This document shows positions 54,029-63,529 of a stretch of DNA of 64,000 bases, in pieces. Position numbers and translations under genes: made by a program. Origin of the DNA: CAVSPO01 sp963730005 (GTDB lineage: Bacteria; Actinomycetota; Actinomycetes; Propionibacteriales; Propionibacteriaceae); the NCBI GenBank assembly GCA_963730005.1, contig CAVSPO010000013.1, positions 190,410-254,409 on the forward strand, in the 5' to 3' direction. How positions within the stretch are numbered: the first letter of the stretch is position 1; each line of letters begins with the position of its first letter. The notes beneath the pieces were generated by a model. That model was not told the DNA's origin, made no database searches, and saw nothing but the letters and a program-made list of their open reading frames with translations.

Positions 54029-54052
54029 ACACCCCGTCGTCGCCTGAACACC
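54015..54052 (+). repeat. 19-bp tandem duplication at the tsaD stop codon
   Basis: CCGTCGTCGCCTGAACACC occurs twice in direct succession (54015-54033 and 54034-54052). The first copy codes for the last residues and stop of tsaD; the second is non-coding and ends at the ATG of the next gene. Confidence 0.95.
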
Positions 54053-54541
54053 ATGGCCTACACGCCGCAGCTCACCACTCTCGGTTTCGTGCTGTCCGCT
54101 GACCGCCAGCGCGTCCTGCTGGTGCACCGCACTGCCCGCGCCGACGATCAGCAGCTCGGCAAGTTCAACGGTCTGGGGGGCAAGGTGGAACGCGGCGAGG
54201 ACATCGTGGCCTGCATGAAACGCGAGCTGCGTGAGGAGGCCGGCATCGACGCGACTGCCTTGCGGCTGCGAGGCACGGTCAGCTGGCCAGGCTTTGGCAA
54301 GGCCGGGGAGGACGTGTTCGGCTGTGTCTTCGTCATCGACGAGTTCCGGGGCACTCCACGGGCCGCCAGCGTTGAGGGCCCGCTGACCTGGCAGCGACTC
54401 GACGAGCTCGACCAGCTGCCGATGTGGGAGGGCGATCGGCACTTCCTGCCCTTGGTCTTCGACGAGAAGGTCAACCAGTTCCATGCGGTGTTGCCTTACC
54501 GGGACGGACGTCCGGTCGGATGGAAGGTCAGCCTGCTGTGA
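54053..54541 (+). CDS. Nudix hydrolase, MutT-like
   Basis: The 162-residue product has a complete Nudix box: G-x5-E-x7-REELREEAGI-type sequence in GGKVERGEDIVACMKRELRE and on, with the metal-binding Glu residues. NGLGGKVE and the C-terminal GWKVSLL resemble 8-oxo-dGTP diphosphatases of the MutT/MTH1 type. The start follows the duplicated 19-bp segment and lacks a strong ribosome binding site. Its stop overlaps the next start (GTGA). Confidence 0.85.
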   Translation: MAYTPQLTTLGFVLSADRQRVLLVHRTARADDQQLGKFNGLGGKVERGEDIVACMKRELREEAGIDATALRLRGTVSWPGFGKAGEDVFGCVFVIDEFRGTPRAASVEGPLTWQRLDELDQLPMWEGDRHFLPLVFDEKVNQFHAVLPYRDGRPVGWKVSLL

Positions 54542-55707
54542 AGGGTCCGGCCATCCTCGGTCCCGATGGCGCGGCGGCGCTGGCGCTGGCGGCAGCCCAG
54601 CCGGATCCGGACTCGCTGGCGGCAGCCAGCGCCCTGCGTCGCAGCTTCGATGCGCAGCTGGCCTCCGAGGCCCTCACCCAGATCACCTTGCGCCGCGCCG
54701 CCAAGGCCAAGTTCGGCGACCAGGCAAGTTCGCTGTTCCTCACCCCTGACGGACTCGAACAGGCCAGTCGAAGCACGGTGGCCGACTGGCGTGCAGCCCG
54801 TTTCGCCCGTGCTGGCATCACCACGGTGATCGACCTGGGTTGCGGTGTCGGCGCCGACGCGCTGGGCTTCCAGCGGGCCGGGCTGTGCGTGGTGGGCGTG
54901 GAGCTCGATCCCCGCACCGCGGCTTTCGCACAAGCCAACCTCGGGGAAGCCGCCACGGTGGTCTGCGGTGACGTCGAGCAACTGGCTCCCGAGCTGCTGG
55001 CATCGTCGGGCCCGGACACCGCGGTGTTCATCGACCCGGCCCGACGGACCGGGGCCGGCCGCAGCTGGCGGGTGGAGGACTTCCAGCCTCGCTGGGGGTT
55101 GGTGCTGGATGTGTTGGCCAGTGGCCACCCGGTCTGCGTCAAGCTGGGCCCGGGACTACCGCGCGAGCTGATCCCCGCAGGTATCGAGGCCTGTTGGGTG
55201 AGCGATCACGGTGCCGTCGTTGAGGCAGGTCTGTGGCGCCTGGACGCCCACCAGCAGTCCACCACTGCAGCAGTGCTGCTGCCAGCCGGAGCCCGCCTCG
55301 ACCTGCCGGCGCAGCTGCGTCAGTTGCCAGTGCGGGCGCCGGGCGGTTACCTCATGGAGCCCGACGGTGCGGTCATCAGGGCCGGGCTGCTCAGCGAGGT
55401 TGCGCCCGGGGCCGACGTGTGGCTGCTGGACGGAGAAGTTGCCTACCTGTCGGCAGACCAGCCGATCAGCACCCCGTTCGCCACCAGCTTCGAGGTCATC
55501 CAGAGCCTTGACTACAACGTCAAGACATTGAGGGCCTGGGTGCGCGACAACGGCATCGGGACCCTGGAGATCAAGAAGCGAGCGATCGACGTCGATCCTG
55601 CCGTCCTGCGCAGACAGTTACGCCCCAGGGGGCCGCACAGCGCCACGCTCATCCTGGCTCGTACCGTTGCGGGCACCCGAGCCCTGGTCTGCCGACGGCT
55701 GCCTTGA
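54538..55707 (+). CDS. Class I methyltransferase with THUMP-like C-terminal domain
   Basis: The 389-residue product has a central SAM domain: TTVIDLGCGVGADALGFQRAG, VVGVELDPRTAAFA and VFIDPARRT. The C-terminal part (SLDYNVKTLRAWVRDNGIGT-type sequence, then EIKKRAIDVDP) matches the THUMP-like domain of an uncharacterised actinobacterial family. RNA is a likely substrate because of the context of tRNA modification genes; that is inference. It starts on GTG overlapping the Nudix stop. Confidence 0.82.
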   Translation: MKGPAILGPDGAAALALAAAQPDPDSLAAASALRRSFDAQLASEALTQITLRRAAKAKFGDQASSLFLTPDGLEQASRSTVADWRAARFARAGITTVIDLGCGVGADALGFQRAGLCVVGVELDPRTAAFAQANLGEAATVVCGDVEQLAPELLASSGPDTAVFIDPARRTGAGRSWRVEDFQPRWGLVLDVLASGHPVCVKLGPGLPRELIPAGIEACWVSDHGAVVEAGLWRLDAHQQSTTAAVLLPAGARLDLPAQLRQLPVRAPGGYLMEPDGAVIRAGLLSEVAPGADVWLLDGEVAYLSADQPISTPFATSFEVIQSLDYNVKTLRAWVRDNGIGTLEIKKRAIDVDPAVLRRQLRPRGPHSATLILARTVAGTRALVCRRLP

Positions 55708-55732
55708 GCGGGCGCTGCAGCTGCCGCCGTTC

Positions 55733-55759
55733 TTGGCACTCGGCTTGATTGAGTGCTAA
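55733..55759. promoter_or_regulatory. CIRCE element 1 (HrcA operator)
   Basis: TTGGCACTC-N9-GAGTGCTAA is a near-perfect match to the HrcA operator TTAGCACTC-N9-GAGTGCTAA. It overlaps the -35 box of the groESL promoter. Confidence 0.95.
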
Positions 55760-55772
55760 GTGGGGGTATAAC
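55745..55772 (+). promoter_or_regulatory. Promoter of groESL
   Basis: TTGATT (55745-55750), 16 bp and TATAAC (55767-55772) lie between the two CIRCE elements. Transcription would start near 55779, just before the second operator, and give a leader of about 180 nt. Confidence 0.75.
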
Positions 55773-55779
55773 GTGACTC

Positions 55780-55806
55780 CTGGCACTCAAGATGCTTGGG
55801 TGCTAA
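55780..55806. promoter_or_regulatory. CIRCE element 2 (HrcA operator)
   Basis: CTGGCACTC-N9-GGGTGCTAA matches the HrcA operator with three changes. It would lie at the 5' end of the transcript. Confidence 0.85.
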
Positions 55807-55958
55807 CGAAGCTGGCGGGCCCACAGGCTCGCTGCGCCACGTGAGGTGGACCCGCGACGCTGCCCCACATGGTTTGAACCGACAAATTCACTGGGTGCGC
55901 CCAGCACCGCGTACCAATCGCCGGGAGACCGGCGTGACTAGGAAGAAAGGGGTTTGAC

Positions 55959-56255
55959 GTGGCAACCACGATCAAGCCGCTCGAGGACCGGATCCTCGTT
56001 CAGCCGCTGGAAGCAGAGACCACCACCGCTTCGGGTCTGGTGATTCCGGACACCGCCAAGGAGAAGCCGCAGGAAGGCCGTGTGCTGGCCACCGGCCCCG
56101 GCCGCATCGATGACAACGGCAACCGCGTCCCGCTGGATGTCAAGGAAGGCGACGTCGTCATCTTCAGCAAGTACGGCGGCACCGAGGTCCGTTACAACAA
56201 CACCGACTACCTGCTTCTCAACGCCCGCGACATCCTCGCGGTAGTCGAGAAGTAA
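55959..56255 (+). CDS. groES: Co-chaperonin GroES
   Basis: GroES caps the GroEL chamber. The 98-residue product has IKPLEDRILVQPLEAE and the mobile loop with TTASGLVIPDTAKEKPQEG, of normal length. It starts on GTG after AGAAAGG. Controlled by two CIRCE elements upstream. Confidence 0.98.
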   Translation: MATTIKPLEDRILVQPLEAETTTASGLVIPDTAKEKPQEGRVLATGPGRIDDNGNRVPLDVKEGDVVIFSKYGGTEVRYNNTDYLLLNARDILAVVEK

Positions 56256-56271
56256 GCGAAGAGGCACAGAC

Positions 56272-57864
56272 ATGGCAAAGGCACTGCAGTTTGACGAGGA
56301 GGCGCGTCGCTCTCTGGAGCGTGGCGTCGACACCCTCGCCAACACCGTCAAGGTGACGCTCGGCCCCAAGGGCCGTTACGTCGTCCTCGACAAGAAGTGG
56401 GGCTCTCCGACCATCACCAACGATGGCGTGACGGTGGCCCGGGAAGTTGACCTCCAGGATCCCTTCGAGAACCTGGGCGCTCAGCTTGCCAAGGAAGTGG
56501 CGACCAAGACCAACGACGTGGCCGGCGATGGCACCACCACCGCCACCGTGTTGGCTCAGGCGTTGGTGCACGAGGGGCTGCGGGCTGTCGCAGCCGGCGC
56601 CAATCCGGTCGGCTTGAAGCGTGGCATCGACAAGGCTGTCACAGCTGTGATCGATGAGTTGCGCAGCAAGGCACACCCGGTCGAGCTCGCCGCCGACATG
56701 GCCAACGTGGCCACCATCAGCTCTCGTGACGAAGAAATCGGCGCCATCATCGCCGACGCCTTCGACAAGGTGGGCAAGGACGGTGTCATCACCGTCGAGG
56801 AGTCGAACACCTTCGGCACCGAGCTCGAGTTCACCGAGGGCATGCAGACGGACAAGGGCTTCATCTCCCCGTACTTCGTCACCGACCAGGATCGGATGGA
56901 AGCGGTCCTGGATGACCCCTACATCCTGCTGCACACCAACAAGATCACCTCGATGAACGACCTGCTCCCGCTGTTGGAGAAGGTCATCGCGGCCCACGGC
57001 AGCCTGCTGGTGATCGCCGAGGACGTCGAGGGTGAGGCCCTCAGCACTCTGGTGGTCAACAAGATCCGTGGCACGTTCTCGTCGGTGGCCACCAAGGCTC
57101 CGGCCTACGGGGACCGTCGCAGGGCGATCCTTGAGGACATCGCGATTCTCACCGGCGGCCAGGTCATCGCGCCCGAGGTTGGGCTCAAGCTCGACCAGGT
57201 AGGCCTGGAAGTGCTTGGCCGTGCTCGTCGCGTCGTGGTCAACAAGGACAGCGCAACCATCGTCGATGGTGCTGGTGATCCAGAAGCGGTCAAGGCCCGC
57301 GTTGATCAGATCTACGCCGAGATCGCTCGCACCGAGTCCGACTGGGACCGCGAGAAGATGCAGGAGCGGGTGGCCAAGCTGGCCGGCGGCGTCTGCGTGA
57401 TCAAGGTTGGCGCCGCCACCGAGGTCGAGCTGAACGAGAAGAAGCACCGCATCGAGGATGCCGTCTCGGCCACTCGTGCGGCGATCGAAGAGGGCATCGT
57501 CGCTGGTGGCGGCGCAGCCCTCGTGCACGCCTCCAAGGTGCTGGACGATGCTCTGGGGCTGACCGGTGACGAGAAGACCGGCGCCACGATCGTGCGTCGT
57601 GCCATCGTCGAGCCGCTGCGCTGGATCGCCGAGAACGCCGGCGTGCCGGGCTACGTGATCGTCAGCAAGGTGTCCGAAATGGGTCCGTCCGAGGGCTACA
57701 ACGCCAAGACGGACAAGTTCGGTGACCTGATCGGAATGGGCGTCATCGACCCGGTCAAGGTGACCCGGGCCGCGCTGGCCAACGCTGCGTCGATCGCGTC
57801 GCTGTTGCTGACCACCGAGACGCTGGTCGTCGAGAAGAAGGACGACGAGGAAACCGCTCAGTAG
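56272..57864 (+). CDS. groEL: Chaperonin GroEL
   Basis: GroEL folds proteins in an ATP-driven ring. The 530-residue product has VKVTLGPKGRYVVLDKKWG, the ATP site DVAGDGTTTATVLAQ and the hinge VVAGGGAALVH-like sequence. The C-terminus ends in EKKDDEETAQ, with neither the GGM tail of most GroELs nor the His-rich tail of actinobacterial GroEL1. Paired with groES here, it should be the operon copy; a second groEL may exist elsewhere. Confidence 0.97.
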   Translation: MAKALQFDEEARRSLERGVDTLANTVKVTLGPKGRYVVLDKKWGSPTITNDGVTVAREVDLQDPFENLGAQLAKEVATKTNDVAGDGTTTATVLAQALVHEGLRAVAAGANPVGLKRGIDKAVTAVIDELRSKAHPVELAADMANVATISSRDEEIGAIIADAFDKVGKDGVITVEESNTFGTELEFTEGMQTDKGFISPYFVTDQDRMEAVLDDPYILLHTNKITSMNDLLPLLEKVIAAHGSLLVIAEDVEGEALSTLVVNKIRGTFSSVATKAPAYGDRRRAILEDIAILTGGQVIAPEVGLKLDQVGLEVLGRARRVVVNKDSATIVDGAGDPEAVKARVDQIYAEIARTESDWDREKMQERVAKLAGGVCVIKVGAATEVELNEKKHRIEDAVSATRAAIEEGIVAGGGAALVHASKVLDDALGLTGDEKTGATIVRRAIVEPLRWIAENAGVPGYVIVSKVSEMGPSEGYNAKTDKFGDLIGMGVIDPVKVTRAALANAASIASLLLTTETLVVEKKDDEETAQ

Positions 57865-57891
57865 TCGCGAACCTGCGTCCGTTCAAGTGCA

Positions 57892-57936
57892 ATGCCAGGA
57901 GGGCCTTCCCCACAGTGGGGGAGGCCCTCCTGGCAT
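57892..57936 (+). terminator. Terminator of groESL
   Basis: A stem of about 20 bp (57892-57911 with 57917-57936, one G-T pair) lies 27 bases after the groEL stop. It lacks a T-run but is very stable. Confidence 0.75.
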
Positions 57937-57972
57937 GCTCGGGCCTGGTCCGGACAGCGCCGGGGACGGGGC

Positions 57973-57978
57973 TAGACT
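57973..57978 (+). promoter_or_regulatory. Possible -10 box of guaB
   Basis: TAGACT lies 39 bases before the guaB GTG, after the groESL terminator. No convincing -35 box is seen. Confidence 0.4.
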
Positions 57979-58017
57979 TGGGCCCGTACTTCCCGGCGCT
58001 GACGAGAGGCCTGCTAC

Positions 58018-59547
58018 GTGCCCCATTTCGATGACTTGACGGTTCCCCTGGTCCCTGCCCCGTTCGAACGTCTCGGGCTGACTTTCGATGACGTGCTGCT
58101 GCAACCGCGGGCCAGTGACGTGATCCCGAGCGAGGTGCGGACGCGGGCGAGGCTCAGTCGCAACATCGAAGTGAACACGCCTTTGCTGAGCGCAGCCATG
58201 GACACGGTGACCGAAGCCCGGATGGCCATTGCCATGGCCCGTGAGGGTGGCATTGGAATCCTGCACCGCAACATGGAGGCAGCCGAGCAGGCCGACCAGG
58301 TCGACCGGGTGAAGCGCTCCGAGGCGGGCATGATCAAGAACCCGATCACCACCACAGTCGACGCCACCATCGGTGAGGTGGACAGGATGTGCGGCCAGTA
58401 TCGAATCTCCGGCTTGCCGGTGGTCGACAAGGACATGAAGCTGCTCGGCATCGTCACCAACCGCGACATGCGTTTCGAGGACGACCCGCGCCGCCTGGTG
58501 GGCGAAGTCATGACGAGAATGCCTTTGGTCACCGGGCACGCTGACATCAAGTCCGCCGATGCGCTGAAGTTGCTGGCTCAGCACAAGATCGAGAAGCTGC
58601 CTTTGGTCGACGATCAGAACCGGTTGGCCGGCATGATCACGTTGAAGGATTTCGTGAAGTCGGGCAAGTACCCGCTGGCCTGCAAGGACAGCCAGGGACG
58701 GCTCCGGGTGGGCGCTGCAGTCGGCGCCTTCGGTGACGGCTGGGAGCGCGCGATGTTGCTGGTCGAGGCGGGGGTGGACGTGATCGTCACAGACACCGCC
58801 CACGGTCACTCCAAGGCAGAGATGGACTTCATCCGGCGATTCAAGAAGGAACCGCGCGCAGCGGGCGTCGACATCATGGGTGGCAACGTGGCCACCTTCG
58901 AGGCCGCCAAGGCCTTGGTGGAAGCAGGCTCGGACTCGGTCAAGGTCGGGATTGGGCCCGGGTCGATCTGCACCACCCGGGTCGTGGCAGGCATCGGCGT
59001 CCCCCAGGTCACAGCCATCTACGACGCGGCACGCGCCTGCAAGCCGGCGGGAGTCCCGGTCGTGGGTGACGGCGGTTTGCAGTATTCCGGCGACATCGCC
59101 AAGGCAATCGTGGCCGGCGCCGACACGGTGATGCTGGGCTCGTTGCTCGCCGGTTGTGAGGAGAGTCCCGGCGAACTCGTGTTCCTCAACGGCAAGCAGT
59201 TCAAGCTCTATCGCGGCATGGGATCCTTGGGTGCGATGGCGGCTCGCCAGGGCCAGTCGGGCTATTCGCGTGACCGCTATTTCCAGGGGGACGTGGCGTC
59301 CAACGACAAGCTCATCCCCGAGGGGGTGGAGGGTGAGGTGCCCTACCGCGGCCCGCTGAGCAACGTCGTGTACCAGCTGATCGGTGGGCTTCGGCAGTCC
59401 ATGTTCTACTCCGGGGCACGTACGATCAGTGAGCTGCAGCAGAACGGCCGTTTCGTCCGGATCACGGCTGCCGGTCTCCGGGAAAGCCATCCGCACGACA
59501 TCATGCTGACCACTGAGGCGCCCAACTACTCGGTGCACGACCGGTAA
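58018..59547 (+). CDS. guaB: Inosine-5'-monophosphate dehydrogenase
   Basis: GuaB oxidises IMP to XMP, the committed step to GMP. The 509-residue product has LTFDDVLLQP at the start, two CBS domains in the middle, and the active-site loop GIGPGSICTTR with catalytic Cys318. The GTG start follows an AGAGG site. It has normal length and its own promoter. Confidence 0.97.
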   Translation: MPHFDDLTVPLVPAPFERLGLTFDDVLLQPRASDVIPSEVRTRARLSRNIEVNTPLLSAAMDTVTEARMAIAMAREGGIGILHRNMEAAEQADQVDRVKRSEAGMIKNPITTTVDATIGEVDRMCGQYRISGLPVVDKDMKLLGIVTNRDMRFEDDPRRLVGEVMTRMPLVTGHADIKSADALKLLAQHKIEKLPLVDDQNRLAGMITLKDFVKSGKYPLACKDSQGRLRVGAAVGAFGDGWERAMLLVEAGVDVIVTDTAHGHSKAEMDFIRRFKKEPRAAGVDIMGGNVATFEAAKALVEAGSDSVKVGIGPGSICTTRVVAGIGVPQVTAIYDAARACKPAGVPVVGDGGLQYSGDIAKAIVAGADTVMLGSLLAGCEESPGELVFLNGKQFKLYRGMGSLGAMAARQGQSGYSRDRYFQGDVASNDKLIPEGVEGEVPYRGPLSNVVYQLIGGLRQSMFYSGARTISELQQNGRFVRITAAGLRESHPHDIMLTTEAPNYSVHDR

Positions 59548-59578
59548 ATCCAGGCGCGGCAAACGAGAGAGAGGCTCC

Positions 59579-60682
59579 ATGTACGGCAACGCACGCAGCA
59601 AGAAGGCTGTCCGCGGTCTGGGGTTGGACGACGTGGCCATCGTCCCCGCCAGACGCACAAGGGGAATCGATCAGATCAGCCTGAGTTGGCAGTTGGACGC
59701 GCTGACGTTCGGGTTCCCCTTGGTGGCCGCGCCCATGGATTCGGTGATGTCGCCGCAGACGGCGATCGAGTTCGGGCGCATGGGCGGTCTCGGCGTGTTG
59801 AATCTCGAGGGTCTGTGGACCCGCTACGAGGACCCCCAGGTGCTGTTTGATGAGCTTGCCGAGATCCCCGATCAGCTGGCCGCCACCCGTCGTCTGCAAC
59901 GCTTGTACGCCGAGCCCATCAAGCCGGAGCTGATCACGGAACGGATGCGGCAGATCCGCGCTGCCGGAGTGCCTGCAGCCGGCTCACTGTCGCCTCAGAA
60001 CACCAAGGAGTTCGCCTCGGTGGTGGAGCAGGCCGGTGTCGACTTTTTTGTCATTCGGGGCACCCTGGTCTCGGCAGAGCATGTGTCTGACCTGGCGGAG
60101 CCGCTCAACCTGAAGGAATTCATCTACAACCTGGATGTGCCAGTGCTGGTTGGTGGTTGTGCCACGTACCAGACGGCGCTGCACTTGATGCGCACTGGTG
60201 CAGCGGGTGTGCTGGTCGGCTTCGGCGGGGCTGCCGCCACGACGAACCGGCAGGTGATCGGCATCGAGGTGCCGATGGCTTCTGCCATCGCGGACGTGGC
60301 GGAAGCCCGGCGTGATTACCTGGACGAGTCCGGCGGTCGATATGTCCACGTCATCGCGGACGGCGGCATGGGCACCTCCGGGGACATCGTCAAGGCGCTT
60401 GCCTGTGGCGCGGACGCGGCGATGATCGGCTCTCCGCTCGCGCGCGCAGAGGAGGCGCCCGGGAACGGCTGGCACTGGGGTCCGGAGGCTTGGCACGAGA
60501 CCCTGCCGCGCGGCGCGCGGGTGCACTTCGACACTGTGGGGACGTTGCACGAGATCGTTTTGGGGCCTTCGCACCTGCCGGACGGCACCATGAATCTGGT
60601 GGGCGCGATGAAGCGCGCGCTGGCTTCAACCGGCTACACGGACGTCAAGGAGTTCCAGCGCATCGATCTGGTCACACGCTGA
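59579..60682 (+). CDS. guaB3: GuaB3 family IMP dehydrogenase-related protein
   Basis: The 367-residue product is a TIM-barrel protein of the GuaB family without CBS domains. It has the typical GuaB3 segments ESGGRYVHVIADGGMGTSGDIVKALACGAD-type and APGNGWHWGPEAWH. The loop that carries the catalytic Cys in IMP dehydrogenase reads GFGGAAATTNR, with Ala220 at the Cys position. It cannot form the usual covalent intermediate, so true IMP dehydrogenase activity is doubtful. It directly follows guaB, the normal place in actinobacteria. Confidence 0.92.
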   Translation: MYGNARSKKAVRGLGLDDVAIVPARRTRGIDQISLSWQLDALTFGFPLVAAPMDSVMSPQTAIEFGRMGGLGVLNLEGLWTRYEDPQVLFDELAEIPDQLAATRRLQRLYAEPIKPELITERMRQIRAAGVPAAGSLSPQNTKEFASVVEQAGVDFFVIRGTLVSAEHVSDLAEPLNLKEFIYNLDVPVLVGGCATYQTALHLMRTGAAGVLVGFGGAAATTNRQVIGIEVPMASAIADVAEARRDYLDESGGRYVHVIADGGMGTSGDIVKALACGADAAMIGSPLARAEEAPGNGWHWGPEAWHETLPRGARVHFDTVGTLHEIVLGPSHLPDGTMNLVGAMKRALASTGYTDVKEFQRIDLVTR

Positions 60683-60706
60683 TCAAGACGGACACCCAGG
60701 AGCTCC

Positions 60707-61015
60707 ATGGCTGACGAGACGCCCACCGAACTGGCCTGCCTGCGCGCCAGCATTGACAATCTGGACGCCGCTTTGATCCACATCATGGCGGAGCGGTTCC
60801 GGATCACCCAGCAGGTGGGGTTGCTGAAGGCAGCTGAAGGGCTTCCTGCCTCCGACCCCGGCCGGGAGGCGGCGCAGATCGCGCGACTGCGGCTGCTCGC
60901 CGAGGAGTCTCACCTCGACCCGGAGTTTGCTGAGAAGCTGCTGGCATTCATCGTCAGTGAGGTGGTGCGTCACCACGAAGCGATACGCGAACGGCACGCT
61001 CTGGCCACGGACTGA
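60707..61015 (+). CDS. Chorismate mutase, AroQ type
   Basis: Converts chorismate to prephenate for Phe and Tyr. The 102-residue all-helical product has the family pattern LRASIDNLDAALIHIMAERF, Arg residues for chorismate binding (RFRITQQVGLLKA) and LLAFIVSEVVRHHEAI. It has no signal peptide, so it is the cytosolic form. It follows guaB3 by 24 bases and ends 45 bases before the rRNA promoters. No terminator is seen between them. Confidence 0.88.
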   Translation: MADETPTELACLRASIDNLDAALIHIMAERFRITQQVGLLKAAEGLPASDPGREAAQIARLRLLAEESHLDPEFAEKLLAFIVSEVVRHHEAIRERHALATD

Positions 61016-61059
61016 GGCGTGGGTGCGCTGGCACGCGACACGCCCGGGATTCGCTGGAT

Positions 61060-61088
61060 TTGTGTGTGCGGTTGCAGCCGGGTACAGT
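61060..61088 (+). promoter_or_regulatory. rRNA operon promoter P1
   Basis: TTGTGT (61060-61065), 17 bp and TACAGT (61083-61088). It is unlike the three promoters that follow and lies about 580 bases before the mature 16S. Confidence 0.6.
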
Positions 61089-61219
61089 CTTCCAACGCAC
61101 GGGGTTGCTGGACAGCACAGCTGGACACGCCCGGCCAATCCATCAATAGGAAGCGGTGGTGGTGTGCGCCCAAGACGGGGCCCACTGTTACTGCTCTGAA
61201 ATGTCGGATTGCGGCGGAT

Positions 61220-61249
61220 TTGACTCCGGTCAGATCAGCCAAATAAAGT
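61220..61249 (+). promoter_or_regulatory. rRNA operon promoter P2
   Basis: TTGACT (61220-61225), 18 bp and TAAAGT (61244-61249). The -35 box is part of TGACTCCGGTCA, an inverted repeat shared with P3. Confidence 0.75.
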
Positions 61250-61295
61250 AACGCAGGTTGCAGCAGGCGCAAGAAGTTGTTCAAGTATTCCGAAT

Positions 61296-61325
61296 TTGAC
61301 TTCGGTCAGATCAAATGAATAAACT
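61296..61325 (+). promoter_or_regulatory. rRNA operon promoter P3
   Basis: TTGACT (61296-61301), 18 bp and TAAACT (61320-61325). It repeats P2, with TGACTTCGGTCAGATCA over the -35 box and spacer, exactly 76 bases further on. Confidence 0.75.
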
Positions 61326-61372
61326 TGGGAAACGTTGCGCTGAATGCAACAAAACAGCTCGAAATTCAGGAT

Positions 61373-61401
61373 TTGACTCCTGAAAGAAAAGCTACTAAGT
61401 T
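61373..61401 (+). promoter_or_regulatory. rRNA operon promoter P4
   Basis: TTGACT (61373-61378), 17 bp and TAAGTT (61396-61401), 77 bases after P3. The GGTCA half of the inverted repeat is replaced by CCTGAA. It is the closest promoter to the 16S gene. Confidence 0.65.
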
Positions 61402-61455
61402 GGTAGAGCTGCCTTTGGCTGAGCCTTACGGGGTTTGGTTGGGGTGTGTGTGTGG

Positions 61456-61473
61456 TTTGAGAACTCAACAGTG
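61456..61473 (+). promoter_or_regulatory. boxA antitermination site in the rRNA leader
   Basis: TTTGAGAACTCAACAGTG is the actinobacterial boxA form bound by NusB-S10. It lies 190 bases before mature 16S. The remaining leader to 61661 is T- and G-rich and should hold the 5' half of the processing stem, but I could not pair it with confidence. Confidence 0.75.
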
Positions 61474-61661
61474 TGCTTTAGGTCAATGCATTTTTTGCAA
61501 GGTTTGGTCTGGTTGCTCTTTGGGGTGGCCGGGCTGGTCTTGTTGTTTCTTTGAGTGTTGATTATTGATGATGGACCAGTTGTTTTGGTTTTGTTGTCGG
61601 TGGTTGGGCTCTGGTTGATTTTGCTTCATGCTCTTCTTTTGGGGGGTGTGGGGTGTTTGTT

Positions 61662-63529
<1,868 letters not shown>

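Noticed and set aside
56218..59658. Open frames on the minus strand opposite groEL and guaB
   Set aside because: Shadow frames of highly expressed genes; no start signals or domains.
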